Assembly (NCBI RefSeq): GCF_900176515.1
Contig: NZ_FWXV01000008.1
Coordinates: 62,001 to 126,000, forward strand
Source: Kibdelosporangium aridum
GTDB taxonomy: Bacteria > Actinomycetota > Actinomycetes > Mycobacteriales > Pseudonocardiaceae
Length of the DNA: 64,000 nucleotides
Direction: 5' to 3'
Below are positions 46,901-55,500 of the stretch, piece by piece. Each line of letters starts with the position of its first letter. Position 1 is the stretch's first letter. The notes under the pieces were generated by a model. It searched no databases, was not told where the DNA came from, and saw nothing but the letters and a program-made list of their open reading frames with translations. A program made the position numbers and the translations under genes.

Positions 46901-47392
46901 GAACAGGAACAGCTCCTGCTCGCCATGGTGGGGCGGGAGGCCGCGGCGATCCTCGGCTTCGGGTCGGCCGACCAGCTCGACCCCGGCAAGGCGCTGCACG
47001 AAGTCGGCTTCGACTCGCTCACGTCAGTCGAGCTGCGCAACCGGTTGTCCGGCCTGACCGGGTTGCGGTTGCCGGCCACCTTGATCTTCGACCACCCGAC
47101 GCCGCTGGGGCTCGCCGGATATCTGCAGCGGGAACTCGGGGTCACGGTCGACGGTGTGGAAGCGGTGATGCGCCAGCTCGACAGCCTGGAGACGGCGCTG
47201 GCCACGATCGGGCCGCGGGACTCGGCTTTCAGCCACGTGACCACCCGGCTGCGGACGCTGGCCGGCCGATGGGCGCAAAGCCCCGAGACGTCCGATCACG
47301 ACGAGTTCGACGTCGAGTCCGCGTCCGACGACGAGATGTTCCGGCTGATCGACAGCGAGTTCGGTGTGACACAGGAAGGCGACGGCGGATGA
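40958..47392 (+). CDS. Type I modular PKS 3: extension module 5 (KS-AT-DH-ER-KR-ACP)
   Basis: 2144 residues. An N-terminal docking helix (GQLVDALRASLKENARL) almost identical to that of PKS2 is followed by KS (Cys212), AT (Ser660, GHSQGE, YASH at 758: methylmalonyl), and DH (His966 in HAAAGDVLVP, Asp1131). ER (GLNFRD, HAAAGGVG at 1525), KR (IDD type, Tyr1853) and ACP (Ser2020) follow. The C-terminal tail differs from those of PKS1 and PKS2 (ESASDDEMFRLIDSEFG). A methyl-branched, fully reduced unit is expected. ATG 40958 is preferred to the TTG at 40934 by alignment with PKS2 and by GGAGGAG at 40939. Its stop overlaps the PKS4 start (ATGA). Confidence 0.93.
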   Translation: MTDVQNGQLVDALRASLKENARLQQQYDQVVAAVSEPIAIVGMACRFPGGVTSPEGLWDLVASGTDGVTGFPENRGWDLENLFHPDPDHAGTSYASESGFLHDADEFDPAFFGISPREALAMDPQQRLMLEISWEALERAGIDPASLRGKEVGVFTGYMYHDYAKGNTDEFGGAPQGVEGYLMTGGAGSVLSGRVSYLFGLEGPAVTVDTACSSSLVTLHWAIQSLRTRESSLALAGGVTVMAAPDVFVDFSRQRGLAPDGRCKAFAASADGTAWAEGAGVVVVERLTDAVRNGHKVLAVIRGSAVNQDGASNGLTAPNGPSQRRVIRRALANAGLSAGDIDVVEAHGTGTPLGDPIEAQALLATYGQDRDRPLWLGSLKSNIGHTQAAAGVAGVIKMVMAMRHGVLPRTLHINEPTPQVDWSAGAVELLTEARQWPALDRPRRAAVSSFGVSGTNSHVVLEQAPQQLSRPEQPGVFGTGLVPLLVSARGQDGLAGQAEKLRSWWSQRDDRLVDVSRSLVATRSVLPDRAVVVADEREAALVGLAAVADKVPAGDVVTAAGSLVQGRTVFVFPGQGAQWAGMGADLLDSCPVFASKMDECAAVLDELTGWSLLDVIRQAEGARSLGDVDVVQPVSFAVMVSLAAVWQACGVTPDAVVGHSQGEVAAAVVAGALSLQDGATIVVKRSLAIAASLSGRGAMVSVAASVDRVRELLEDGLGVAAVNGPSSVVVSGAPEAVQALIQRCADLDVRTRQVPVDYASHSSFVEGIEAELLTALASIKPVAGSVPFYSTVTGGLFDPTGLDAEYWYRNLRLSVEFDATVRELAKAGHRAFVEVSPHPVLVPGIEETLAQATKSAVVVTGTLRRDENCVRRFLNSLAVAHVHGVAVDWRAVVGEGPGWPVDLPTYAFQRQRYWLETGTGANDPAGIGLGAVDHPMLDAVTEIPGADQVLFSSRLSLWSHPWLADHAAAGDVLVPATVFVELAVRAGDEVNYPALSELVLENPLIVPAEGGVQLRVSVGPAEDSGQRTVQVHSRAEDVEAEWIRHASGRLTAEAAPADFDLRQWPPDGAVSIDDAAARAYEGLTDTGYGYGPAFQGLRAVWRRGDETFAEVVLPEDAGKAVGYGFHPALFDACLHAGVFGATRDELVLPFAWNDVRLFASGATSVRVHISPAGDDTVSLRIADPQGIPVATVGALTSRRMATRPASTTSLDDFFRVSWDRLASAPTEVTAERVVTAEDVLILAKASTVPDVVRVDIEHDRSDDRTDPDVVGSVTVRMLQILQTWLTETALQDSKLLVVTRGAVAVHHGSELTDPAGAAVRGLVRSAQAENPDRIVLLDTDNDTDPSVWCADEPELALREGVWYARRLARVGSRTELAIPPDAHMWRLVAGADRTLDGMSLVPADVEPLAAGQVRIQVRAAGLNFRDVMIGLGMYPDPGILLGNEGAGVISEVGPDVPGLAVGDHVMGVFPGAIGSSAVSDFRTVVRIPCGWSFEQAASVPTTFLTAYYALHDLAALQPGESVLVHAAAGGVGLAALQLARHFGAEVYATASQGKWEFLQAEGVAADRIANSRALDFEQQFLAATNGRGVDVVLNSLTGPFVDASLRLLPRGGRFLEMGRIDVRDPEAVRQQHAGVSYEAFVLADMDPERIRRMLTDLVALFESGALRLPPISAWDVGKARECFLYVSQGKHIGKNVVVLPKALDPDGAVLVTGGTGSLGQLVARQLVTGHGVRDLVLVGRRGRATAGVAELERELGELGARVRTVACDAADRAALAKLIGSIEPPLTAVVHTAGVIDDGVITALTPDRLDAVFGPKVRAVANLHELTAGLDLSAFVVFSSAAGSFAAPGQGNYAAANAYLDALAQHRRAAGLPAVSLGWGLWSQTTDMSAHLTDVDQKRLARGGMIGLSVPEGMALFDASFRASDAAVIPAKLDFAAMRSQAAAGSLPPLMRGLVAATRRKAQNAAKGEDLTARLSQVSPAEQEQLLLAMVGREAAAILGFGSADQLDPGKALHEVGFDSLTSVELRNRLSGLTGLRLPATLIFDHPTPLGLAGYLQRELGVTVDGVEAVMRQLDSLETALATIGPRDSAFSHVTTRLRTLAGRWAQSPETSDHDEFDVESASDDEMFRLIDSEFGVTQEGDGG

Positions 47393-50300
47393 GCGAGCAG
47401 CAGCTTCGCGAGTACCTCAAACGCGTTCTCGCCGACGCCAGGCGGCTGCAGAGCCGGGTCAAGCAGCTGGAGGACGCGGCATCGGACCCGATCGCGATCG
47501 TCGGGATGGCGTGCCGTTTTCCCGGTGACGTCGGCTCGCCGGAGGATCTGTGGCAGCTGGTCGCCGCTGAGACCGATGCCATCACCGAGTTTCCGGCCGA
47601 CCGTGGCTGGGATTTGGACGCGCTGTTCGACCCCGACCCGGACCACCCCGGCACGTGCTACACCCGTGAAGGCGGCTTCCTCACCGACGTAGGCGACTTC
47701 GACGCGGGCTTCTTCGGGATCTCACCGCGTGAGGCGCACGCGATGGATCCCGAACAACGGTTGATGCTCGAGCTTTCGTGGGAGGCGCTGGAACGAGCGG
47801 GCATCGCGCCGGACTCGGTGCGCGGCAGGGACGTCGGTGTGTTCACAGGAACCGGCGGCGGCGACTACAACGCTGAATCGCACGAGAGCGGCGGCGTTGA
47901 CGGTTATGTGATGACCGGCGCGCTCAGCAGCGTCATCTCAGGACGGGTGGCGTATGTTCTCGGCCTCGAAGGGCCGGCTGTCACTGTGGACACTGCGTGC
48001 TCGTCCTCGTTGGTGGCGTTGCACTTGGCCGCACAGTCACTGCGGTCGGGGGAGAGCTCGTTGTCGCTGGCCGGTGGCGTGACGATCATGTCAGCGCCGT
48101 ACACGCTGATCGGATCGGCCGGGCAACGGGGACTGTCGAGTGACGCGCGGTGCAAGGCCTTCGCGGCAGGCGCCGACGGCACAGGACTGGCCGAAGGTGC
48201 GGGTGTTCTTGTCCTCGAACGTTTGGCTGACGCGGTGCGCAATGGGCACCACGTCTGGGGTTTGCTGCGCGGCTCGGCGGTGAACCAGGACGGTGCGTCA
48301 GCCGGCCTGACCGCACCGAACGGACCATCGCAGCGGCGAGTGATCCGTGCGGCGCTGGCGAACGCGCGCCTCACCGCATCCGATGTGGACGCTGTGGAAG
48401 CGCACGGAACCGGCACCGCACTGGGCGATCCGATCGAGGCTCAGGCCGTGTTGGCGACCTACGGCAAGGGAAGGGATCCCGAGCGTCCACTGTGGCTCGG
48501 GTCGATCAAGTCGAACATCGGTCACGGGCAGGCGGCCGCGGGGATGGCCGGCGTGATCAAGATGGTGATGGCGATGCGGCACGGCGTGCTGCCGCGCACA
48601 TTGCATGTTGACGAGCTGACACCGCAGGTCGATTGGTCGGCTGGTGCGGTGCGAGTGTTGACCGAGTCCCGCGAATGGACGGCCGTGGATCGCCCGCGCC
48701 GTGCCGCCATATCCGGCTTCGGCATCAGCGGCACCAACGCGCATGTCATCGTCGAACAAGCACCTGAACCGCCTCAGCCCGGTGAACCGACACCCGGACT
48801 GTTCGGTGACGCAGTTGTGCCGCTGGTCATCTCAGCGCGAGGAGCGCAAGGGCTGGCTGGACAGGCCGCCAGGCTGGCGTCGCTGCTGTCGCAGCCCGCG
48901 GATCTTATCGAGGTGTCCCGGTCGCTCGTCCACACCAGGGCTTCGTTGTCTGATCGTGCCGTTGTAGTCACGGCGGACCGCGACGAGGCGGTAGCCGGAC
49001 TGGAAGCGCTTGCCCGTGCCGAAATCACGCCGTCGGTCGTTGCCACGACGGGTCCGAGTGCGCCAGGCCGGACGGTTTTCGTGTTTCCGGGTCAAGGTGC
49101 GCAGTGGGCCGGGATGGGTGCGGATCTGCTGGACTCGTGTCCGGTGTTCGCGTCCAAGATGGACGAATGCGCCGCTGCTCTTGACGAGCTGACCGGCTGG
49201 TCGTTGCTTGACGTGATCCGCCAGGCCGACGGCGCACGGTCGATGGAGGCACTCGACGTCGCCCAGCCCGTGCTCTTCGCGACGATGGTGTCGCTGGCCG
49301 CGGTGTGGCAGGCCAGCGGGGTGGTTCCCGATGCCGTCGTCGGTCATTCACAGGGCGAGGTGGCTGCGGCATACGTCGCCGGTGGCCTTTCGTTGCAGGA
49401 CGCCGCCGCTGTGGTGGTGGCACGCAGCAAGGCGATCGCGGGCGGCAAGCCGGGCCAGGGCGGCATGGTCTCCATTCTCGCCAGTGCCGACCGGGCGAAG
49501 GAACTCATCAAGGGCTGGCCGAACGCCATTGAGATCGCAGTCGTCAACAGCCCTTCCTCGGTCGTCGTCGCCGGTGATCTCGAAGCGTTGCGGGAACTGG
49601 TCGAACACTGCCAAACCGTGAGTGTCAAAGCGAAACTGCTGGTGCTGGCGAACGCCGCCGGGCACACCGCGCAGATGGAGAGCATCGAGAACGAGGTGCG
49701 CTCGGCCCTCATCGGTATCAAGCCACAGGCTGGTTCCGTGTCGTTCTATTCGACAGTGACCGCCGGTGTACTGGAGACCACCGAGCTGGACGGCGCCTAC
49801 TGGTACCGCAACCTGCGGCAAACGGTCGAGTTCGACGCGGCGGTGCGGGCTTTGGCCGACAGTGGGCACCGGACGTTCGTAGAGGTCAGTGCGCATCCCA
49901 TCCTGACTACGAATGTCCAGGACGTGTTGGCGGACTGCGACGCGGGCCCGGCCGTGGTGACGGGCACACTGCGGCGTGACGAGAGTGGCCCGCGCCGGTT
50001 GCTGATGTCGTTGGCCGAGTTGTACGTCCACGGCTTCGACGTGGACTGGCGGACAGTTGTGGGCCGCAGTGCGGCGCAGCCCGCCGGGCTGCCCACGTAC
50101 GCGTTCCAGCGGAAGCGGTACTGGCTGGAGCCCAGCCAGAAATCCGGTGACCCCACGCGATGGGGACTCGGGGTGGTGGACCACCCGTTGCTGGGAGCGG
50201 TGACCGAGGTTCCGGGATCGGGCCAGGTCGTGTTCACGTCCCGGTTGAGCCGCCGAGATCACGCCTGGCTGGCGGAAACCCCTGAACTGCCTGCCGCGGT

Positions 50301-52557
50301 CCTCCTCGAACTGGTCGGCCGGGCGGGCGACGAGGTGGACTGCGACCTGGTGGTGGAACTACGCGTGGAGAATCCGCTCGTTCTTCCAGCCGAGGGCGCC
50401 GTACAGATCCGTGTCACGGTCGATCCGGCTGACGAAGCCGGGCAACGACAAGCGACGGTCCACGGGCGCGCGGAAGAAGCCGGATGGCTTCTCCTTGCCA
50501 CCGCACGGCTGGCAACAGATGAGGCAGGTGGTGACTTCGATGTGCTGCCAGGCGACGAGGCGGCCACCTCGGTCGAGTTGCCTGGGGAGCCCGAAGGTTA
50601 CCGGTTGCACCCGGCATTGCTCGATACCGCGCTGCGGGCCGCGTTCCCTGAGGACGAACCGATGTTGGCCGTCTCCTTTGCCGATGTTCGGTTATTCGCG
50701 ACCGGTGCCGGTGCCCTGCGTGTGCACGTCGTGCCGCGTGGACCTGATGTCGTGGGCGTTCAGCTGGTAGATCCACGAGGCGCCGCTGTGGCTTCGTTGG
50801 GTTCGGTCACGTTCCGGCCAGAGTCGGAGCGAACAGTGACCGCCACGGGTTCCGAGTGGCTGCGCGATACCTTGTTCCGAGTCGGCTGGCCGGAGATCAC
50901 ACTTCCGGATGCGAGCGGCGCACCGGCATACGTGTCCACTGTGGAGGAAGCAGCCACCGTCGATACGACGGCGCTGACGGTTCAACGTGATGTCGCCCAT
51001 GCCTTGGACATGGTCCAGGGTTGGCTTTCCGGACCGGCTGACCGGCGTCTTGTCGTCGTGACCCCGGAGCTGGGCGATCCCGCGGCCGCCGCCGTGTGGG
51101 GCCTGGTGCGGTCGGCGCAACTGGAACACCCCGATCGGTTCGTCCTGTTCGCCGCCGACGACATCGCGGCCGCGAAAGAACTGGCAGCGAGCGTCTTGGC
51201 CTCGGGTGAACCGCAAGTCGCACTGAGCGAAGGCGTTATACGCGTTCCTCGGCTCGCTCGTGTCACACCCGTGCCGGACGAGTATGCGCCGCTGGAACCA
51301 GGTGGCACCGTTCTGGTGACCGGCGGAACCGGGACGCTCGGCCGTCTTGTAGCTCGTCATCTGGTCGAACGGCATCAGGTGAAGAGCCTTGTGCTGGCCA
51401 GCCGTCAGGGTGAGTCGGCGCACGGAGCCGCGGACCTGGCAGCGGAACTCGGTGATCTGGGGGCACGAGTACGAATCGTGGCCTGCGATGTGGCAGACCG
51501 TGACGCTGTGGCTGAACTGCTCACGCAAGAACCCGTGACGGCGGTCGTCCATACCGCTGGAGTCCTGGACGACGGTGTGGTCACAGGCTTGCGGCAAGAC
51601 CAGCTGGCGGCCGTGTTGCGGCCGAAGGCCGACGCCGCGGTCGTCCTCGACGAGCTCACGCGTGATCTGGACCTCTCGGCGTTCGTGCTGTTCTCATCGG
51701 CCGCCGGTGTGTTCGGCAGCCCAGGCCAGGCGACACTCGCCGCAGCGAGTGCGTTCGTGGACGCGCTGGCGGCCCGGCGGCGAGCGGCCGGGCTCCCAGC
51801 GGTCTCCGTGGCGTGGGGGCCGTGGACTGAGAACAGTCTCAATCGGACGGAACACGCCGGGTTGAGCGTGGCACAGGGCCTGGAGGTGCTTGACCGGGCG
51901 CTGCACGCGTCGGAGCCGGTCCTGGTCGCGGCCAAGACGGACTTCGCCACGCTGCGGGCCCGAGCGTCCTCGGTGGGCAGTTTGCCAGTGCTGATGCGTG
52001 GCCTGGTGAAGATCCGGCGGACGGCGGCCTCTGCCGCGGACCCGGTGAGCATCGTCGAACGGCTCAGGACCATGTCCCAGGACGAGCAGGACAAGTACCT
52101 GCTCACCATGGTCCGCACCGCCGCGGCAGCCGCGCTCGGCATGGCGTCAGCCGCCGAACTGCCCCCGCACCGCGCCTTCGTCGCTGCGGGTTTCACGTCG
52201 CTCACCGCAGTCGAATTGCGTAACCGTCTTGCCGAGCAGACCGGGCTGCGGCTGCCGAGCACGCTGGTCTTCGACCACCCGACGCCCGCTGTGCTGGCGC
52301 GGTACCTGCGGGACGAGATGTCCAGCACGTCCACTGAGGACACGATATCGGCCGAGCTGCGCCGGCTCGAACAGGCAGCTGACGGCCTGGACGCCGAGCA
52401 GATCGAGAGCAGCAGGATCGTCGCGAGGCTCAAGGCACTGGCGGCCAAACTGGCTCCGGTCGGCGCCGATGCGGACGAAGGCGTCACGACGAAGCTCGAA
52501 TCCGCCTCCGCGGCCGAGGTTCTCGCCTTCATCGACGAGGAATTCGGAAAGGTCTGA
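47389..52557 (+). CDS. Type I modular PKS 4: extension module 6 with atypical AT and inactive DH and KR
   Basis: 1722 residues. A docking helix (QLREYLKRVLADARRL) is followed by KS (Cys204) and AT (Ser654 in GHSQGE). The specificity motif of this AT is AAGH at 756-759, neither HAFH nor YASH; x-A-G-H is seen in ATs taking ethylmalonyl or larger units. The DH relic is about 55 residues shorter than its sisters, with LAETPELPAAV where the HxxxGxxxxP motif should be and no YGYGP motif. The KR has a normal TGGTGTLG and LDD, but Leu1450 replaces the catalytic Tyr and Ser1454 the Asn. ACP Ser1604 is in GFTSL, and the docking tail resembles PKS3. A beta-keto group with an unusual side chain is predicted. 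Confidence 0.92.
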   Translation: MSEQQLREYLKRVLADARRLQSRVKQLEDAASDPIAIVGMACRFPGDVGSPEDLWQLVAAETDAITEFPADRGWDLDALFDPDPDHPGTCYTREGGFLTDVGDFDAGFFGISPREAHAMDPEQRLMLELSWEALERAGIAPDSVRGRDVGVFTGTGGGDYNAESHESGGVDGYVMTGALSSVISGRVAYVLGLEGPAVTVDTACSSSLVALHLAAQSLRSGESSLSLAGGVTIMSAPYTLIGSAGQRGLSSDARCKAFAAGADGTGLAEGAGVLVLERLADAVRNGHHVWGLLRGSAVNQDGASAGLTAPNGPSQRRVIRAALANARLTASDVDAVEAHGTGTALGDPIEAQAVLATYGKGRDPERPLWLGSIKSNIGHGQAAAGMAGVIKMVMAMRHGVLPRTLHVDELTPQVDWSAGAVRVLTESREWTAVDRPRRAAISGFGISGTNAHVIVEQAPEPPQPGEPTPGLFGDAVVPLVISARGAQGLAGQAARLASLLSQPADLIEVSRSLVHTRASLSDRAVVVTADRDEAVAGLEALARAEITPSVVATTGPSAPGRTVFVFPGQGAQWAGMGADLLDSCPVFASKMDECAAALDELTGWSLLDVIRQADGARSMEALDVAQPVLFATMVSLAAVWQASGVVPDAVVGHSQGEVAAAYVAGGLSLQDAAAVVVARSKAIAGGKPGQGGMVSILASADRAKELIKGWPNAIEIAVVNSPSSVVVAGDLEALRELVEHCQTVSVKAKLLVLANAAGHTAQMESIENEVRSALIGIKPQAGSVSFYSTVTAGVLETTELDGAYWYRNLRQTVEFDAAVRALADSGHRTFVEVSAHPILTTNVQDVLADCDAGPAVVTGTLRRDESGPRRLLMSLAELYVHGFDVDWRTVVGRSAAQPAGLPTYAFQRKRYWLEPSQKSGDPTRWGLGVVDHPLLGAVTEVPGSGQVVFTSRLSRRDHAWLAETPELPAAVLLELVGRAGDEVDCDLVVELRVENPLVLPAEGAVQIRVTVDPADEAGQRQATVHGRAEEAGWLLLATARLATDEAGGDFDVLPGDEAATSVELPGEPEGYRLHPALLDTALRAAFPEDEPMLAVSFADVRLFATGAGALRVHVVPRGPDVVGVQLVDPRGAAVASLGSVTFRPESERTVTATGSEWLRDTLFRVGWPEITLPDASGAPAYVSTVEEAATVDTTALTVQRDVAHALDMVQGWLSGPADRRLVVVTPELGDPAAAAVWGLVRSAQLEHPDRFVLFAADDIAAAKELAASVLASGEPQVALSEGVIRVPRLARVTPVPDEYAPLEPGGTVLVTGGTGTLGRLVARHLVERHQVKSLVLASRQGESAHGAADLAAELGDLGARVRIVACDVADRDAVAELLTQEPVTAVVHTAGVLDDGVVTGLRQDQLAAVLRPKADAAVVLDELTRDLDLSAFVLFSSAAGVFGSPGQATLAAASAFVDALAARRRAAGLPAVSVAWGPWTENSLNRTEHAGLSVAQGLEVLDRALHASEPVLVAAKTDFATLRARASSVGSLPVLMRGLVKIRRTAASAADPVSIVERLRTMSQDEQDKYLLTMVRTAAAAALGMASAAELPPHRAFVAAGFTSLTAVELRNRLAEQTGLRLPSTLVFDHPTPAVLARYLRDEMSSTSTEDTISAELRRLEQAADGLDAEQIESSRIVARLKALAAKLAPVGADADEGVTTKLESASAAEVLAFIDEEFGKV

Positions 52558-52562
52558 GGCGC

Positions 52563-55500
52563 GTGACAGACAACGTGGTGCACGACAACGAGACGCTCGT
52601 CCGGTACCTCAAGCGGGTGACGGCCGATCTGCATCATGCCCGCGGCCGGATCGCCGAACTGCAGAGCACCGAGCCGATCGCGATCGTGGGAATGGCCTGC
52701 CGGTTTCCCGGGGGAGTGGCTTCACCGGAGGACTTGTGGCGGTTGGTGGTGTCCGGCGGTGACGCCGTCTCGGGCTTCCCGGTGAACCGGGGCTGGGATG
52801 TGGAGGGTCTGTACCATCCCGATCCCGATCACGCGGGCACGACGTACACCCGTGAAGGCGGGTTCCTGCACGACGTGGGGGATTTCGACGCCGGGTTCTT
52901 CGGGATCTCGCCGCGTGAGGCGTTGGCGATGGATCCGCAGCAGCGGTTGATGCTGGAGATCTCGTGGGAGGCGCTGGAACGCGCGGGAATCGATCCTGAT
53001 TGCCTGCGCGGCAAGAACATCGGTGTGTTCACCGGTGCCACGGCAAGCGACTACGCCATCGGCAGTCCGAGTGTCCCGGAAGGTGTCGAAGGGTTCCTGA
53101 TGACAGGGGCCCTCGGCGGCGTCCTGTCTGGCCGGGTGTCGTACTTCCTTGGCCTGGAAGGGCCTGCGGTCACTGTCGACACCGCGTGCTCGTCCGCGCT
53201 CGTCGCCTTGCACCTTGCGGCGCAGTCGGTTCGGTCGGGCGAGTCGTCGCTGGCGCTCGCGGGTGGCGTGACGGTGCTGGCTGGAGGGAGCGCGTTCGTT
53301 GGATTCTCCCGTCAGCGAGGTCTGGCCCCGGATGGAAGGTGCAAGGCGTTCGGTGCCGCTGCCGACGGTACCGGATTCGCCGAGGGTGCGGGCGTTCTGG
53401 TGGTTGAGCGGTTGTCGGACGCGATCCGCAACAAGCGCAGGATCTGGGGAGTCATCCGGGGTTCGGCGGTGAATCAGGATGGTGCGTCTAATGGACTGAC
53501 CGCGCCGAGTGGTCCGTCGCAGCAGCGGGTGATTCGTTCCGCACTGGCAGACGCGGATCTTTCAGCATCCGACGTGGACGTTGTGGAGGCGCACGGTACC
53601 GGGACGACGCTGGGTGATCCGATTGAGGCGCAGGCGTTGCTGGCGACGTATGGGCAGGACCGGGATCTGCCGTTGTGGCTTGGGTCGGTGAAGTCGAACA
53701 TTGGTCATACGCAGGCTGCTGCTGGTGTTGCGGGTGTTATCAAGATGGTGATGGCGATGCGCAATGGCGTGATGCCGAAGACATTGCACGTCGACGAGCC
53801 GACACAGCAGGTCGACTGGTCCGCGGGTGCGGTGGAGTTGTTGACCGAGGCCAAGGATTGGCTTTCGCTGGATCGGCCGCGCCGGGCCGGTGTGTCGGCG
53901 TTCGGTGCGAGTGGCACCAACGTACACGTGATCGTGGAGCAGCCTCCGGAACCGGTGACCGGTGAGCACAAGCCGGGTGTCCTGAATGAACTGGTGCCGC
54001 TGCTGGTTTCGGCGCGGGACAAGAATGCTCTCGCTGATCAAGCCAGGCGGCTGGCCACTGTCCTCGCTGAACACCACCAGCTCGACCTCGTGGAGGTCGC
54101 GAGGTCGTTGGTGGGGACGCGAGCAGCGTTGGCTGACCGTGCGGTGGTGCTCGCGGCCGATCGAGCTGAGGCCGTTGCCGGACTGGAAGCGTTGAGCCAG
54201 AGGAGTTCCACGCCTGCGACGGCCACAGGGTCGGTCAGTGACGGGTCCATGGCCATCCTGTTTTCTGGTCAGGGTAGTCAGCGGGTGGGGATGGCTCGTG
54301 GGTTGTATGAGCGGTTCCCGGTGTTCCGTAAGGCCTTTGATGAGGTTTGCGGTTTGCTGGATGCGCAGTTGGCTGGTTTTGTGGATGAGCGAGTCGCTGA
54401 TGTTGTCTTTGGGTCTGATGTGGTGGATCAGACGGTGTTCGCTCAGGCTGGGTTGTTCGCGGTTGAGCTGTCGTTGTTCCGGCTTGTGGAGTCGTGGGGT
54501 GTTGTCGCGGATTTTGTGGGTGGTCATTCGATTGGTGAGGTGACGGCGGCGTGTGTGGCGGGTGTGTTGTCGGTTGAGGACGCGGCGGTGTTGGTGGCAG
54601 CGCGTGGTCGATTGATGCAGGCGTTGCCGTCGGGTGGGGCGATGGTGTCGGTTGCCGCGCCGGAGTCGGTGGTGTCGTCGTACCGGGTGGATGTCGCGGC
54701 GGTGAATGGTCCTGAGTCGGTGGTGGTCTCCGGGGCTGAGGATGTCGTGTTGGGTGTGGCGGAGAAGTTGTCGGCGGAGGGTGTCAAGACGCGACGGCTT
54801 AACGTGTCGCACGCCTTCCATTCGAGCCTGATGGAACCGATGCTGGACGAGTTCCGCGCTGTGCTGGAAAAACTCGAGTTCAAGTCACCGAAGATCGCGA
54901 TGGTGTCAAATGTGACCGGTAGGATCGCGGATCCGGATCTGGTGACCTCGCCGGAGTATTGGGTTGATCATGTTCGGCGGACAGTGCGTTTCGCGGATGG
55001 CGTGTCGGCGTTGCGTGCGGCGGATGTGACGACGTTCTTGGAGCTGGGGCCGGATGGTGTGTTGTCCGGGATGGGTGCGGAGGTCGCGGAGGACGCCGTG
55101 TTCATTCCGGCGTTGCGTAAAGAGGTTGATGATGTCCGTGCCTTGATACTGGCGGTCGGGCGGTTGTACACGCGGGGAATGACGGTCGATTGGACCGGGC
55201 TGCTTGGTGAGAGCGCCGACCTGCCGGTGGAATTGCCGACATATGCGTTCCAGCGGCAGACGTACTGGCTGGACCCGGCAAAGTCCACAGCGGATGCGAA
55301 CGGCCTTGGGCTTGCTGTGGCGGACCACCCGTTGCTCGGCGCGATCGCCGAGGTCCCAGGTTCGGGCCAGATGCTGTTCACCGGGCGGCTGTCGCTGAAA
55401 ACACAGCCATGGCTCGGCGATCACGCGGCCGGGGGAGTGGTGTTGCTGGCGGGTACCGCTTTCATCGAGCTGGCCCTGCGGGCCGGGGACGAGGTCGGCT

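Noticed and set aside
47269..47388. Upstream extension of PKS4 into the 3' end of PKS3
   Set aside because: The true start at 47389 overlaps the PKS3 stop as ATGA and begins the docking helix; the extension is an Arg-rich shadow.
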